The position numbers and the translations under genes are program-made. The notes beneath the pieces are model-generated. The model did no database searches and was not told where the DNA came from. It saw only the letters and a list, made by a program, of their open reading frames with translations. A DNA stretch of 64,000 nucleotides. Origin: an uncultured Faecalibacterium sp. Its GTDB lineage: Bacteria > Bacillota > Clostridia > Oscillospirales > Ruminococcaceae. The stretch covers positions 52,052 to 116,051 of the forward strand of contig CALESJ010000020.1 of NCBI GenBank assembly GCA_937907025.1, in the 5' to 3' direction. Shown here in pieces: positions 41,185 through 49,172 of this stretch; within the stretch, counting starts at the first letter, position 1; every line of letters begins with the position of its first letter.

Positions 41185-42375
41185 TTACCAGTACAGATTC
41201 CAATCCTTGTAGAAACGGACCAGAGCTTCCATGTAGTAGTAGTCGCCCCAGATGTTTCCTTCGTCCACGCCCTTGCCGCTGTGCCAGGAGTAGACCCCGT
41301 GGTACAGTACCGGGCTGCCGGGCTTGACCTCGGTGCCCTGGTAGTTCTGCATCAGGCTGCGCAGGATGCGGTGGCTGGCGTATTTGTAGGTGTTCTTTTC
41401 GGGGTCGGTTTCCGGCAGGTACTTGCCCATTTCCAGCATGCCGCACACCGCGATGGCCGCGGCGGAGGAATCCCGGGACTGGCCGGAGCCGTCGCCGAAG
41501 ATCAGGTCCCAGTAGCACACATCGTCTTCCGGCAGGCGGTTGAGGAAATAGTTGGTCATACCCTCAAACAGGTTGATGGAAGCGGGGTTGTGGTTCTGGA
41601 TGTAGTTCAGCGGGATGCCGTAAATACCCCAGGCCTGGCCGCGGGCCCAGGCGGAGTCATCGCTGTATCCCTGGCGGGTGGCGCCGCGCAGCGGGGCGCC
41701 GGTCTTGGCGTCGAAGTAGAAGGTGTGGAAGGCCGAAGCATCGTCCCGGATGACGTGGTTGGCGGCCGTTTCAAAGTGACGGTCGGCGGCGTCGGCGTAC
41801 TTATGGTCGCCGGTGACTTCGGTGGCCCAGTACAGCAGCGGGATGTTCATGAAGCAGTCGATGATCAGGCGGTAGTTGTCCTGGGCACCCACAGCGCCCC
41901 AGGCCTGGATGAAGCCGTCCCGCTCATTGTAGCGCTCCATGAGCTTGTCCGCCGCCAGAATGCCGGCGCGCTTGCCCTTTTCGGAGCCGGTGAGCTTGTA
42001 GCCCGCCACGCAGGAAGGCGAATACAAAAAGCCCAGGTCGTGGTGGTCCAGCTCGATGCGGTTTTCCACCCGGTGCAGGAAGGAATCAATGTTTTCCTCC
42101 GCCCGCTTGCGGAACGCTTCGTCGCCGGTGTACTCATAGCACAGCCAGAGCAGGCCGGTCCAGAAACCGTCGGTCCATTCGATGTTTTCGATGATGGGAT
42201 ACTGCTGGCCCTTGGTGGCGGACCAGGGGAACTTGGTGCCGAAGTACTTCATGTTTTCGCGGGTCTGCGCCACCACGAAGTCCATGGCTTTTTCCACTTC
42301 CGCTTTGGTCACCAGCAGGGTGGACAGGTACTTTTCCCGTTTGGCGATGGGTTCCACATGAATGGTTTTGATCAT
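41185..42375 (-). CDS. ugl: GH88 unsaturated glucuronyl hydrolase, PTS-linked paralogue
   Basis: 396 residues. ELDHHDLGFLYSPSC (D113) and IIDCFMNIP (D173) supply the probable catalytic Asp pair, with the same 60-residue spacing as in the GH88 at 9024. It has an N-terminal extension of about 13 residues compared with that copy. The gene lies between PTS EIIA and EIIB, the position it has in streptococcal GAG clusters. It should cleave (phosphorylated or free) unsaturated disaccharides delivered by the PTS. The start at 42375 follows AAGGAGG. Confidence 0.93.
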   Translation of the reverse strand: MIKTIHVEPIAKREKYLSTLLVTKAEVEKAMDFVVAQTRENMKYFGTKFPWSATKGQQYPIIENIEWTDGFWTGLLWLCYEYTGDEAFRKRAEENIDSFLHRVENRIELDHHDLGFLYSPSCVAGYKLTGSEKGKRAGILAADKLMERYNERDGFIQAWGAVGAQDNYRLIIDCFMNIPLLYWATEVTGDHKYADAADRHFETAANHVIRDDASAFHTFYFDAKTGAPLRGATRQGYSDDSAWARGQAWGIYGIPLNYIQNHNPASINLFEGMTNYFLNRLPEDDVCYWDLIFGDGSGQSRDSSAAAIAVCGMLEMGKYLPETDPEKNTYKYASHRILRSLMQNYQGTEVKPGSPVLYHGVYSWHSGKGVDEGNIWGDYYYMEALVRFYKDWNLYW

Positions 42376-42394
42376 TTCGGACCCTCCTTAGGTC

Positions 42395-42832
42395 TTACAG
42401 GCTGCCTTCGAATTCCGGCTCTTCGGAATCATCGGACTGGGCATCCCAATCCATGACGCCCTCCACGCCGGTGGTCACCACGTCGGCGGCCAGCTCAGCC
42501 AGGCTCATGCTGTCGGAGGAGAAAGCCGCTTCCATCAGGGCGGGCATGTTGGTGCCGGCCACCACGCGGATGTCCTTGCCGGTTTCGCCGCCCATTTTCA
42601 GCTCCACCGCAGTGCGGAAGGGCGTGCCGCCGGCCAGGTCGGCCATGACGAGGACTTCCTTTTCGGGGATGGACGCCAGCAGGGCGCTCATCTTCTCCTT
42701 GAGTTCGTCGGGAGCCATGCCCTCCACAAAATCCAGCGCATAGACGTTGTCCGGGGCACCGGCCACCAGCCGGGTGGCACTCAGGGCGCCCGTTGCGTAA
42801 TTGCCGTGTCCGATAATCAGGATACTGACCAT
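42395..42832 (-). CDS. PTS EIIA, mannose family
   Basis: 145 residues. The N-terminal SILIIGHGNYATG contains the phosphorylated His (about residue 9), and ADLAGGTPF is the second family mark. It takes phosphate from HPr. The start at 42832 follows AAGGAGG; upstream ATGs lack sites. The C-terminus is unusually acidic (DSEEPEFEG). First gene of the PTS/GAG operon. Confidence 0.94.
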   Translation of the reverse strand: MVSILIIGHGNYATGALSATRLVAGAPDNVYALDFVEGMAPDELKEKMSALLASIPEKEVLVMADLAGGTPFRTAVELKMGGETGKDIRVVAGTNMPALMEAAFSSDSMSLAELAADVVTTGVEGVMDWDAQSDDSEEPEFEGSL

Positions 42833-42885
42833 AGCTGTTTTCCTCCTTGACGGCCATGCCGTCTGTTTCGTTAACACTGTACTCC

Positions 42886-42891
42886 AGTATA
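42886..42891 (-). promoter_or_regulatory. Candidate -10 of the PTS/GAG operon
   Basis: On the minus strand TATACT lies 53 bp upstream of the EIIA start, but the -35 position (TTCAAG) is poor. This fits an activator-dependent promoter, possibly needing the broken AraC regulator next door. The rest of 42892-43024 is AT-rich with no gene. Confidence 0.45.
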
Positions 42892-43024
42892 AGGCCAAAA
42901 AGTCGGCGCTTGAATAGCTAATCCGACACAGTTTATTCACAAAACGGATTTTTCCCGTCGAAAAATTTCAAGGCGTTCCGGATTTATTGGGCAAAATGGC
43001 AAAAAATATGCTGCCAAAACCGTG

Positions 43025-43066
43025 AAAAGCGCCCTGCGGCGAAAATACGTCACAGGGCGCTTTTTT
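43025..43066. terminator. Terminator after the AraC gene
   Basis: AAAAGCGCCCTG pairs with CAGGGCGCTTTTTT across a 16-base loop. It can act leftward (T4) for the AraC transcript and rightward (T6). Confidence 0.8.
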
Positions 43067-43101
43067 GGCTTGGCCCAATGTACGGCCGGGGCGCGGTACG
43101 C

Positions 43102-43881
43102 TCAGTTTTCCAGTTCGGTACGGTCCCGAACGTTGGCGTAGACCTCGGTCTTGTCCTTCACAAATTGGGTAGGAGAGCATCCGTAGAACTTCTTGAACAC
43201 GCGGGAGAAATACAGCGCGTTGTCAAAGCCGCACATCTGGCCGATCTCGGCCACGGTGTAGCCGGCGGTTCACAGCGTGAGCAGACGTTCGGCGCTCTTC
43301 ATGCGCATATCGGTCAGGTATTCCAGGGGCGAAACGCCCACTTCCTTCTTGAACAGTTTGCGCAGGTAATCGTAATGAAACGGCATGGAACGGATGACCT
43401 CATCCAGCTGGTAGTCGGAGCAGGCGTAGTTTTCCTGGATGCTGGCGCGGATCTGGGCCACCGGGCCGGAAAACTCCACGTTGCTGCGGAACACCACGAT
43501 GTAGCTGGCGATCAGGTCCCCCAGGGAGGCCAGAACCAGCTCATGCTTTTTCTTGTCCGACATATGGTACAGCCGCACCTGGGCAAAGGCGTTGGCCAGG
43601 CCGCCGTTTTCGTCCGCCACCCGGAACGCCGTGTGGTAGGGGAAGGAGGGCGATTCCAGCATGATATGGATGTTGGCAAAGCCTTCCACGCCGGAATTGG
43701 CGTGGGCGATTCTGGGCGGAATGACCACCGTTTCCCCGGCCTGGTAATGGATGGGCGGGGCATCCTCAAACCGGAAGGTCCCCTCCCCTTCGGTGCAGTA
43801 CACGACCTCCCAGTGTTCGTGTTTGTGCATGCGCACATTGTAGATTTTGGGGTGTTCCCCCACGAATACGATTCTGTTCAT
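43102..43881 (-). pseudogene. AraC-family regulator with cupin domain, premature stop
   Basis: The frame encodes a cupin-type sensor domain (HKHEHWEVVYCTEGEGTF, GETVVIPP) and the first HTH of an AraC domain. At codon 204 (43270-43272) a TGA interrupts it between AERLLTL and TAGYTVAEIGQMCGF. The same frame then continues through the second HTH (YFSRVFKKFYGCSP) to a stop at 43102, which would give 259 residues. So this is a single nonsense change, not a frameshift. The 203-residue product lacks half of its DNA-binding domain. It would be the natural activator of the adjacent PTS/GAG operon. Confidence 0.88.
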
Positions 43882-43947
43882 GGTATCCCTCGCTGATCTG
43901 GTCCGGCGATCCTGCGGCGGATCACCGGCACATTCCGCGGCGTCGGC

Positions 43948-44364
43948 TCAGGCGTCTGCACGGGAAGCGAGGCGTCGTTTTTCGGCCTCGTTGTAGAGTT
44001 GGGTGTAGGAAGACTGCCAGGGCACCAGGCAGTCCTGCCCCCAGGCTTTGGACCCGTACACCCGGAAATGGGGCACATTGGTGGCGCAATGCTTTTGGGC
44101 AAAATCGATGAGCAGCACCGCCTTGTGGACCCGCAGCAGCATCTGGGTGGCGGTCAGGGCGTAGACGTAGTAGTTGGCGTCCTTGAACTCCTTCTCCATC
44201 CCCAGGGGCATGGCGCAGTAGATGTCGTCATGGGCGGCATCGGTGGCATAGCAGCAGATGCCGCCGCCGATCTTCTCCAGCGTAATGCCGTGGTCCCCGC
44301 ACTCAAATTCGAACTTGTTGCGGAACAGGTTGAACTTGACTTTGCTTGCTTCTCCGACCTGCAT
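43948..44364 (-). CDS. Small protein of unknown function upstream of the AraC gene
   Basis: 138 residues, no signal peptide or membrane helix. It is beta-rich at the start (VKFNLFRNKFEFECGDHGITLEK), has a CC pair in GGGICCYATD, and an aromatic-rich middle (YYVYALTATQM). I do not recognise the family. The ATG at 44364 is preferred over 44373, which abuts the GAAAGGA site. It is co-directional with AraC (66 bp apart) behind a good promoter, so the two may form one transcript. Confidence 0.6.
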   Translation of the reverse strand: MQVGEASKVKFNLFRNKFEFECGDHGITLEKIGGGICCYATDAAHDDIYCAMPLGMEKEFKDANYYVYALTATQMLLRVHKAVLLIDFAQKHCATNVPHFRVYGSKAWGQDCLVPWQSSYTQLYNEAEKRRLASRADA

Positions 44365-44405
44365 ATTTCGCATTCCTTTCCTATACCAGAGTTGGTTACG
44401 TTTTT

Positions 44406-44435
44406 ATCATAACACAAAAGTGGGTTCTGTGCCAA
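44406..44435 (-). promoter_or_regulatory. Promoter of the unknown protein/AraC transcript
   Basis: On the minus strand TTGGCA and TATGAT have an 18-bp spacer, 42 bp upstream of the start codon at 44364. Confidence 0.7.
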
Positions 44436-44465
44436 CCCCCGCAAAATTCATCGTTTTTCCGTCAG

Positions 44466-47180
44466 TTATTGTATCGTCACCGAAACAGTTCCGGGTGCAG
44501 GCGTTTCCAGCGTGATTTCCCACAGGCCGGGGTGACGCTGTCTGGCATGAAGAATTGTTGCATCGCTGCGCACCGTCTTTTCCCCCGGGCACAGGGCCGC
44601 CAGCAGGGTGAAACGCCCGGGTCGGGTGCAGTCCAGCCGGGCGGTGAGGGCGGTGCTGCCGGCGCCCCAGCGGGCATCGGCCACAAAGGTATCGAAGCCG
44701 GTGGTCAGGGTGCCGGGGCGGTAGTAGGAGGCGTACCACTGCACCACCGGGGCGGACAGCCCGCCGAACTGGTGCCACCCGGCCCCCCGGCCGCTGTGCA
44801 CCATGAAATGTTCAAAACAGTGGTAGGAGCGGGTGCATTCGGTCTGCCACAGCTCCAGCGCCGTGCGGGCGATGCGGTGGGCGAAATCCGGGTCGGCGGC
44901 ATCCAGCGCCGCCTTGAAGAAGATCCACTGGTAGGGCATCCACACCGAGCCGTTCCAGTAGCCGTCGTCCCGGGCGTAGGGAGCGCTGCGGTCCACGGCG
45001 GTCAGGCCGCAGGCGGTCCACAGGTGGTCGGGGCTTTTGACCCGGTCCCACAGCCGCCGGGCGCGGTCGTCCGGGCAGGCCCCCGCAAACAGGGGCGCGG
45101 CGCCATCCAGGCCCAGGTCAAAGTTGACCCCGTTTTCGTCCCGCAGAAAGCCCGCGGGTTCGCCTTTTTCATCGTAGAGCACATAGCTGTACGTCCCGGC
45201 GTCCTCATCCCAGGCCACCGTGTTCAGGCAGTCCGACAAGCGGTCGGCGTCAGCCCTGTACCGGGCGGCGTCCTCCCCACGGCCCAGCGCATCGGCAGCG
45301 TATGCCAGGATGCGGGCATAGCGCACCGCATGGGCGGTGGTGATGACCGGGGTGCAGCGGCTTTGCAGCCCCTGTAGAGAAATCTGCTTCTGGGGCGGGT
45401 AGTCGTCCCAGCCGCCGGAATTGTAGAAGTAATCCCACGGACGCAGCAGCCCGCTGTGCAGGTTCGCCGTGACCGAGCCCCCGGCCCGGCCGACGAAATA
45501 CTCGTAGGCATGGCGCATTTCCGGGTACAGTACCAGGGCCTGCGCCCGGGTGTCGGGGCGGTTGAGCAGTTCCGCAAACAGGTAGAACTGGGTGGGCAGC
45601 AGGGTGCCGTGATGGATGAAAGCGGCTTCCTGGTCCCCGGGGGTGGTCAGGTAGGCCCGCAGGCAGTCCAGCCCCCGCCGGGCCGACAGGACGGCCAGCC
45701 CCATGCCGATGAACCCGGAATCCCAGGTGTACAGGCTGTCCCACCAGCGGCCGGGGGTGTTGTGGCGGATATACTGCCGCCGGGTGTACACGGGATAGAC
45801 CACGTTGGTGCACAGCACCCCCTGCATGAGCTGCTGCCCGAAAGCCAGCTTTTCCCCGCCGGGCAGGCAGGGGGCGGGCGCCATGGCGGCCCGGGCCTGC
45901 TCCCACCGTGCCCCGCGGGCGGCGGGGTCGGCCATCACCGCCCGGCAGCGGGCAGCGGCCCGGGCTGCATCGGGGCCCCAGGCGGCCGCTGCCCAGATGA
46001 CCTTGCTCTCGCCGGGGGCCAGCGGGATGGGCCGCAGGAACACATCGGTGAAATGTCCTTTTCCGTTGCCGGTGAGCACATCATGGACGTGGTCCTGGGC
46101 GGTGTCCCGCAAAAACACATCCAGCTCGTCGTTCTCGATCTGCCGCACCTGGGCGTTTTCATAGTCCCAGGCCACGGCGTAGGCCCCCGGCAGATGGGGA
46201 TATGCCAGGGTCAGCAGGGGTTCGTTTTCCTGCCGGTTCAGGACCGGGCGGGAGCCGTCCGGCCGCAGGGCCAGCACCACCCCATCCGCCCGGGCGGCTT
46301 CGCACAGAACCAGGCAGTCCAGTTTGGGGTTGCCGGTGCCCAGCCCGGTCAGGGTCAGCTCCATCTCCCCCGCCGGCACAGGCTGTTCCAGAAGCAGCCG
46401 CACGGTCTGCGGCTCCCGGCAGGGGGGCAGGGCAAGGGTTTCGCCGGTGGAAAGGGTGAAGCCGCCCGCCTCGGTGCCGTCGTTGCAGTACCGCACCAGC
46501 AGGCAGGGCGCCTGCAGGGCGGCGGGCAGGGTGAACCGGTAACACACCCGGTCCCCCGCCCCGGAGGCGGTGGGGCGGCCGAAATGGTCCCGACAGCCGG
46601 CGCCGCCGAAGCCCCAGCCCACCCCGTACCCCTGCAGGAAACCGGGGACCGCCTCCTCCGCCCGGCGCAGGCCGTCCCACCCCAGGCCGTCGGCGGGACG
46701 GGGCACCGCAAAGCGCAGCCACTGGTAATCGTTGGCCATGACCAGGGCCGCGCCCTCAGGCAGGCGGATGTCCGCCCCGGGCATGGTCCAGGTCCGGCCG
46801 GAAGGGGTGGGGTCGTGGGCGCTGGCCGCATAGTGCAGCACCAGGTTCTGGGGGTCCGGGGAGGCGTTGTGCAGTTCGGCCCGGATGAGGCAACCGTCCG
46901 CCCCCACCGTCAGGAAGGAAAGGTCCGCATAGACCCGGTCCTTCCATTCCAGCTCATGGCGCAGGGTGTAGCAGGAAAGGTCCGGCGCTGCCTGCCACAC
47001 ATGGTACGGGCCTTCAAACCGGACGTTGGGCACATCCACCCGGCGGCGGAACAGGCCCGGGAACACCGCCAGGTCGAACCGGGTGCCGTCGTGGGGTTCG
47101 GGTATATGGCTGACGCCGCTGTACTGCTTGGTATACGGGCCCCAGGCAGGCAGGGTCAGGTCGTGGGATTCAAATTTCAC
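44466..47180 (-). CDS. Six-hairpin glycosidase, GH63/MGH1-like
   Basis: 904 residues. The N-terminal half (~1-430) is beta-rich; the C-terminal half is an (alpha/alpha)6 barrel with motifs of the GH63/MGH1 and trehalase-like clan: WWDSLYTWDSGFIGMGL, NSGGWDDYPPQ and DDGYWNGSVWMPYQW. Acidic residues in WDS, GGWDD and the late barrel are catalytic candidates. The GTG start at 47180 follows GAGGTG. There is no signal peptide. The substrate is not determinable; alpha-glucoside, alpha-mannoside or rhamnoside are possible. It is monocistronic. Confidence 0.8.
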   Translation of the reverse strand: MKFESHDLTLPAWGPYTKQYSGVSHIPEPHDGTRFDLAVFPGLFRRRVDVPNVRFEGPYHVWQAAPDLSCYTLRHELEWKDRVYADLSFLTVGADGCLIRAELHNASPDPQNLVLHYAASAHDPTPSGRTWTMPGADIRLPEGAALVMANDYQWLRFAVPRPADGLGWDGLRRAEEAVPGFLQGYGVGWGFGGAGCRDHFGRPTASGAGDRVCYRFTLPAALQAPCLLVRYCNDGTEAGGFTLSTGETLALPPCREPQTVRLLLEQPVPAGEMELTLTGLGTGNPKLDCLVLCEAARADGVVLALRPDGSRPVLNRQENEPLLTLAYPHLPGAYAVAWDYENAQVRQIENDELDVFLRDTAQDHVHDVLTGNGKGHFTDVFLRPIPLAPGESKVIWAAAAWGPDAARAAARCRAVMADPAARGARWEQARAAMAPAPCLPGGEKLAFGQQLMQGVLCTNVVYPVYTRRQYIRHNTPGRWWDSLYTWDSGFIGMGLAVLSARRGLDCLRAYLTTPGDQEAAFIHHGTLLPTQFYLFAELLNRPDTRAQALVLYPEMRHAYEYFVGRAGGSVTANLHSGLLRPWDYFYNSGGWDDYPPQKQISLQGLQSRCTPVITTAHAVRYARILAYAADALGRGEDAARYRADADRLSDCLNTVAWDEDAGTYSYVLYDEKGEPAGFLRDENGVNFDLGLDGAAPLFAGACPDDRARRLWDRVKSPDHLWTACGLTAVDRSAPYARDDGYWNGSVWMPYQWIFFKAALDAADPDFAHRIARTALELWQTECTRSYHCFEHFMVHSGRGAGWHQFGGLSAPVVQWYASYYRPGTLTTGFDTFVADARWGAGSTALTARLDCTRPGRFTLLAALCPGEKTVRSDATILHARQRHPGLWEITLETPAPGTVSVTIQ

Positions 47181-47228
47181 CTTGTATCACCTCGCCGGGG
47201 CGGAGGGCCGCCGCGGTATTTTTCCCTC

Positions 47229-47237
47229 ATTATAGCA
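47229..47237 (-). promoter_or_regulatory. Extended -10 promoter of the six-hairpin glycosidase
   Basis: TGCTATAAT on the minus strand is an extended -10 element with no recognisable -35, about 50 bp upstream of the start codon. Confidence 0.6.
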
Positions 47238-47359
47238 CGGCTGTACAGTCCCGGGCACCCGGGCGAACTGCCCAAGGGCACGCCGGATTTTTTAGGTGTT
47301 CTGCGCATAGCGGCGGGGCGTTTTTTCCGGCATGATAGAGAAAAGTGTTCGAGATGCAG

Positions 47360-47402
47360 AGAGCAGCACATCCCCCTTGGGGCAGAGTGCTGCTCTTTTT
47401 TG
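47360..47402 (+). terminator. Terminator-like hairpin in a 5' leader
   Basis: AGAGCAGCAC (47360) pairs with GTGCTGCTCT (47387) and is followed by T6, only 25 bp before the next start codon. No rightward gene precedes it, so it probably acts as an attenuator in the leader of the gene at 47427. Confidence 0.7.
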
Positions 47403-47426
47403 CTATGGGAGAAACGGAGGTCCGGT

Positions 47427-48536
47427 ATGAACCGAACGGTCAGGCGCGTCCTGGTGGCGCTGGGTGTGGTGCTGGGGCTGGCAGTGCTGGCGCTGGCGGG
47501 GTATGTGGGGTATCTGCAGGTGCAGTATTACCGCATTCCCGACGAAACGGTGCTGGAGGTGGCCCGCCCGCAGCAGGAGCTGCTGGCGCTGGATACCCCC
47601 TACACCGCCGTGAGCTGCAATATGGGGTTCGGCGCCTACGGGCCGGACTATTCTTTCTTCATGGACACCGGGGAGATGGCGGACGGCACCCCCACCCAGG
47701 GGCTGTACGGCCGTGCCCGGAGCAGGGAGGCGGTGCTGACCAACACCAACACCGCCCTGGACACCCTGCGCGCCCTGGATGCCGACCTGATGCTGCTGCA
47801 GGAGGTGGACGAGAACGCCCACCGCAGCTACCGGGTGAACCAGCGGCAGATGACGGCGGACGCCTTCCCGGAGCACAGCCATGTGTGGGGAGAAAACTTC
47901 CACAGCGGCTTTCTGCTGTACCCCTTCAACGACCCCCACGGGGATACCACGGCGGGGCTGCAGACTTTGTCCCGCTACCGCGTTGACCGGGCGGTGCGGC
48001 GCAGCTATCCCATCGACGACAATTTCTTTATGAAATTCACCGACCTGGACCGCTGCTTCACCGTGCTGTACCTGCCGGTGGAAAACACCGACCGCCAGCT
48101 GGTGGTGGTGCACAGCCACATGTCCGCCTACGACGAGGGCGGCACCATCCGGGCGCAGCAGCTGGAACTGCTGTGCGATGTGATCGAAACGGAGTACGAG
48201 CAGGGCAACTATGTGATCGTGGGGGGTGACTTCAACCACGCCCTGTACGGCACCGCTCACGCCTTTGAAAGCCAGCAGACCTTCCCGGGATGGGTGCAGA
48301 CCATGGACGACGAAGACCTGCCCGACCACTTTGCCTTTGTGGCGGCAGACAATGGCTTTACAGTGCCCACCTGCCGGGGCGCGGACATCCCTTACACCCC
48401 CGGGGTGAACTACACCACCGTGGTGGACGGGTTCCTGGTGTCCGACAATGTGCAGGCCACCGCCGAAAACATCGACACCCAGTTTGCCTTCAGCGACCAC
48501 AACCCGGTGAAGCTGACCTTCTCGCTGGCGGCATAA
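47427..48536 (+). CDS. Membrane-anchored endonuclease/exonuclease/phosphatase-family protein
   Basis: 369 residues. One N-terminal membrane helix (~7-29) anchors an external domain with the EEP fold. Catalytic landmarks are all present: Asn in SCNMGFG, Glu in LLLQEVDEN, IVGGDFNHAL (Asp/Asn), and the terminal FSDHNPV (Asp/His). EEP enzymes cleave phosphodiesters or phosphomonoesters in nucleic acids, lipids or sphingomyelin. The start at 47427 follows ACGGAGG. The substrate is unknown; placement outside the membrane argues against DNA repair. Confidence 0.88.
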   Translation: MNRTVRRVLVALGVVLGLAVLALAGYVGYLQVQYYRIPDETVLEVARPQQELLALDTPYTAVSCNMGFGAYGPDYSFFMDTGEMADGTPTQGLYGRARSREAVLTNTNTALDTLRALDADLMLLQEVDENAHRSYRVNQRQMTADAFPEHSHVWGENFHSGFLLYPFNDPHGDTTAGLQTLSRYRVDRAVRRSYPIDDNFFMKFTDLDRCFTVLYLPVENTDRQLVVVHSHMSAYDEGGTIRAQQLELLCDVIETEYEQGNYVIVGGDFNHALYGTAHAFESQQTFPGWVQTMDDEDLPDHFAFVAADNGFTVPTCRGADIPYTPGVNYTTVVDGFLVSDNVQATAENIDTQFAFSDHNPVKLTFSLAA

Positions 48537-48540
48537 AGAA

Positions 48541-48562
48541 ATTGTTTGCGGATTGTTTGCGG
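48541..48562. repeat. Tandem 11-bp direct repeat
   Basis: ATTGTTTGCGG occurs twice back to back, 4 bp after the EEP stop codon and about 40 bp before a TACAAT -10 (48605-48610). The 11-bp period suggests an activator site for the flavodoxin-like genes. Confidence 0.6.
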
Positions 48563-48659
48563 AAAGTTCAGAATTGCCCTCTGTATTCCCGGCGTTTCCT
48601 GTGATACAATAGCTTCAGATAACAAAGCAAACTTGTATGATTTATCACAGGAGGCCTGC

Positions 48660-49172
48660 ATGAAACTGATTTTGAGCGACCGTCCCCTGACCCTGCCCGA
48701 CCTGGGGCCGGAGGTGCGGTATGTGGACCTTTCGGCCCTGCGCATCGCCAACTGCACCGGGTGTTTCGGGTGCTGGACCCGCACCCCGGGCAGGTGCGTC
48801 ATCCGGGACGATGCCGTGACCGTCTATCCCCTCATCGCCCAGAGCGACGAGGTTTTGTATGTGAGCCGCCTGCGCTACGGCGGCTACGACACCACCATGA
48901 AGACCATGCTGGAGCGGGCCATCCCGGTGCAGCAGGCCTTTATCCGGCTGCTCCACGGGGAAACCCACCATGTACAGCGGGCCGTGGCCATGAAGAAAGC
49001 CACCATCATCGGGTACGGGGACATCACCCCCGCCGAGCGGCAGATTTTCCGCAATCTGGTGGCGCGCAACGCCGCCAACATGAGCTTTGCCGAGCACCGG
49101 GTGCTGTTTGCCGACGAAAAGACCCTGGAAGAAACCGTGAACAGTGAGGTGAAAAAATGGCAAGTGTCCTGA
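48660..49172 (+). CDS. Flavodoxin-like NAD(P)H-dependent oxidoreductase
   Basis: 170 residues. NCTGCFGCWTRTPGRCVIRDD is the Cys-rich signature of iron-sulfur/FMN flavoproteins of the NADPH-dependent FMN reductase family. The usual N-terminal FMN P-loop is shortened (MKLILSDRP), which is unusual. The start at 48660 has CAGGAGG. It overlaps the next oxidoreductase gene by 16 bp, so the two are co-translated and may form a heterodimer. Confidence 0.83.
   Translation: MKLILSDRPLTLPDLGPEVRYVDLSALRIANCTGCFGCWTRTPGRCVIRDDAVTVYPLIAQSDEVLYVSRLRYGGYDTTMKTMLERAIPVQQAFIRLLHGETHHVQRAVAMKKATIIGYGDITPAERQIFRNLVARNAANMSFAEHRVLFADEKTLEETVNSEVKKWQVS

Noticed and set aside
43270..43272. TGA recoding (for example as Trp or Sec) in the AraC gene
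   Set aside because: TGA ends many other intact genes in the window and no SECIS-like structure is apparent; nonsense mutation is simpler.
45456..47426. Rightward frame extending the EEP gene upstream by 657 codons
   Set aside because: It is antisense to the six-hairpin glycosidase; the real start is the ATG at 47427 with ACGGAGG and a membrane helix.
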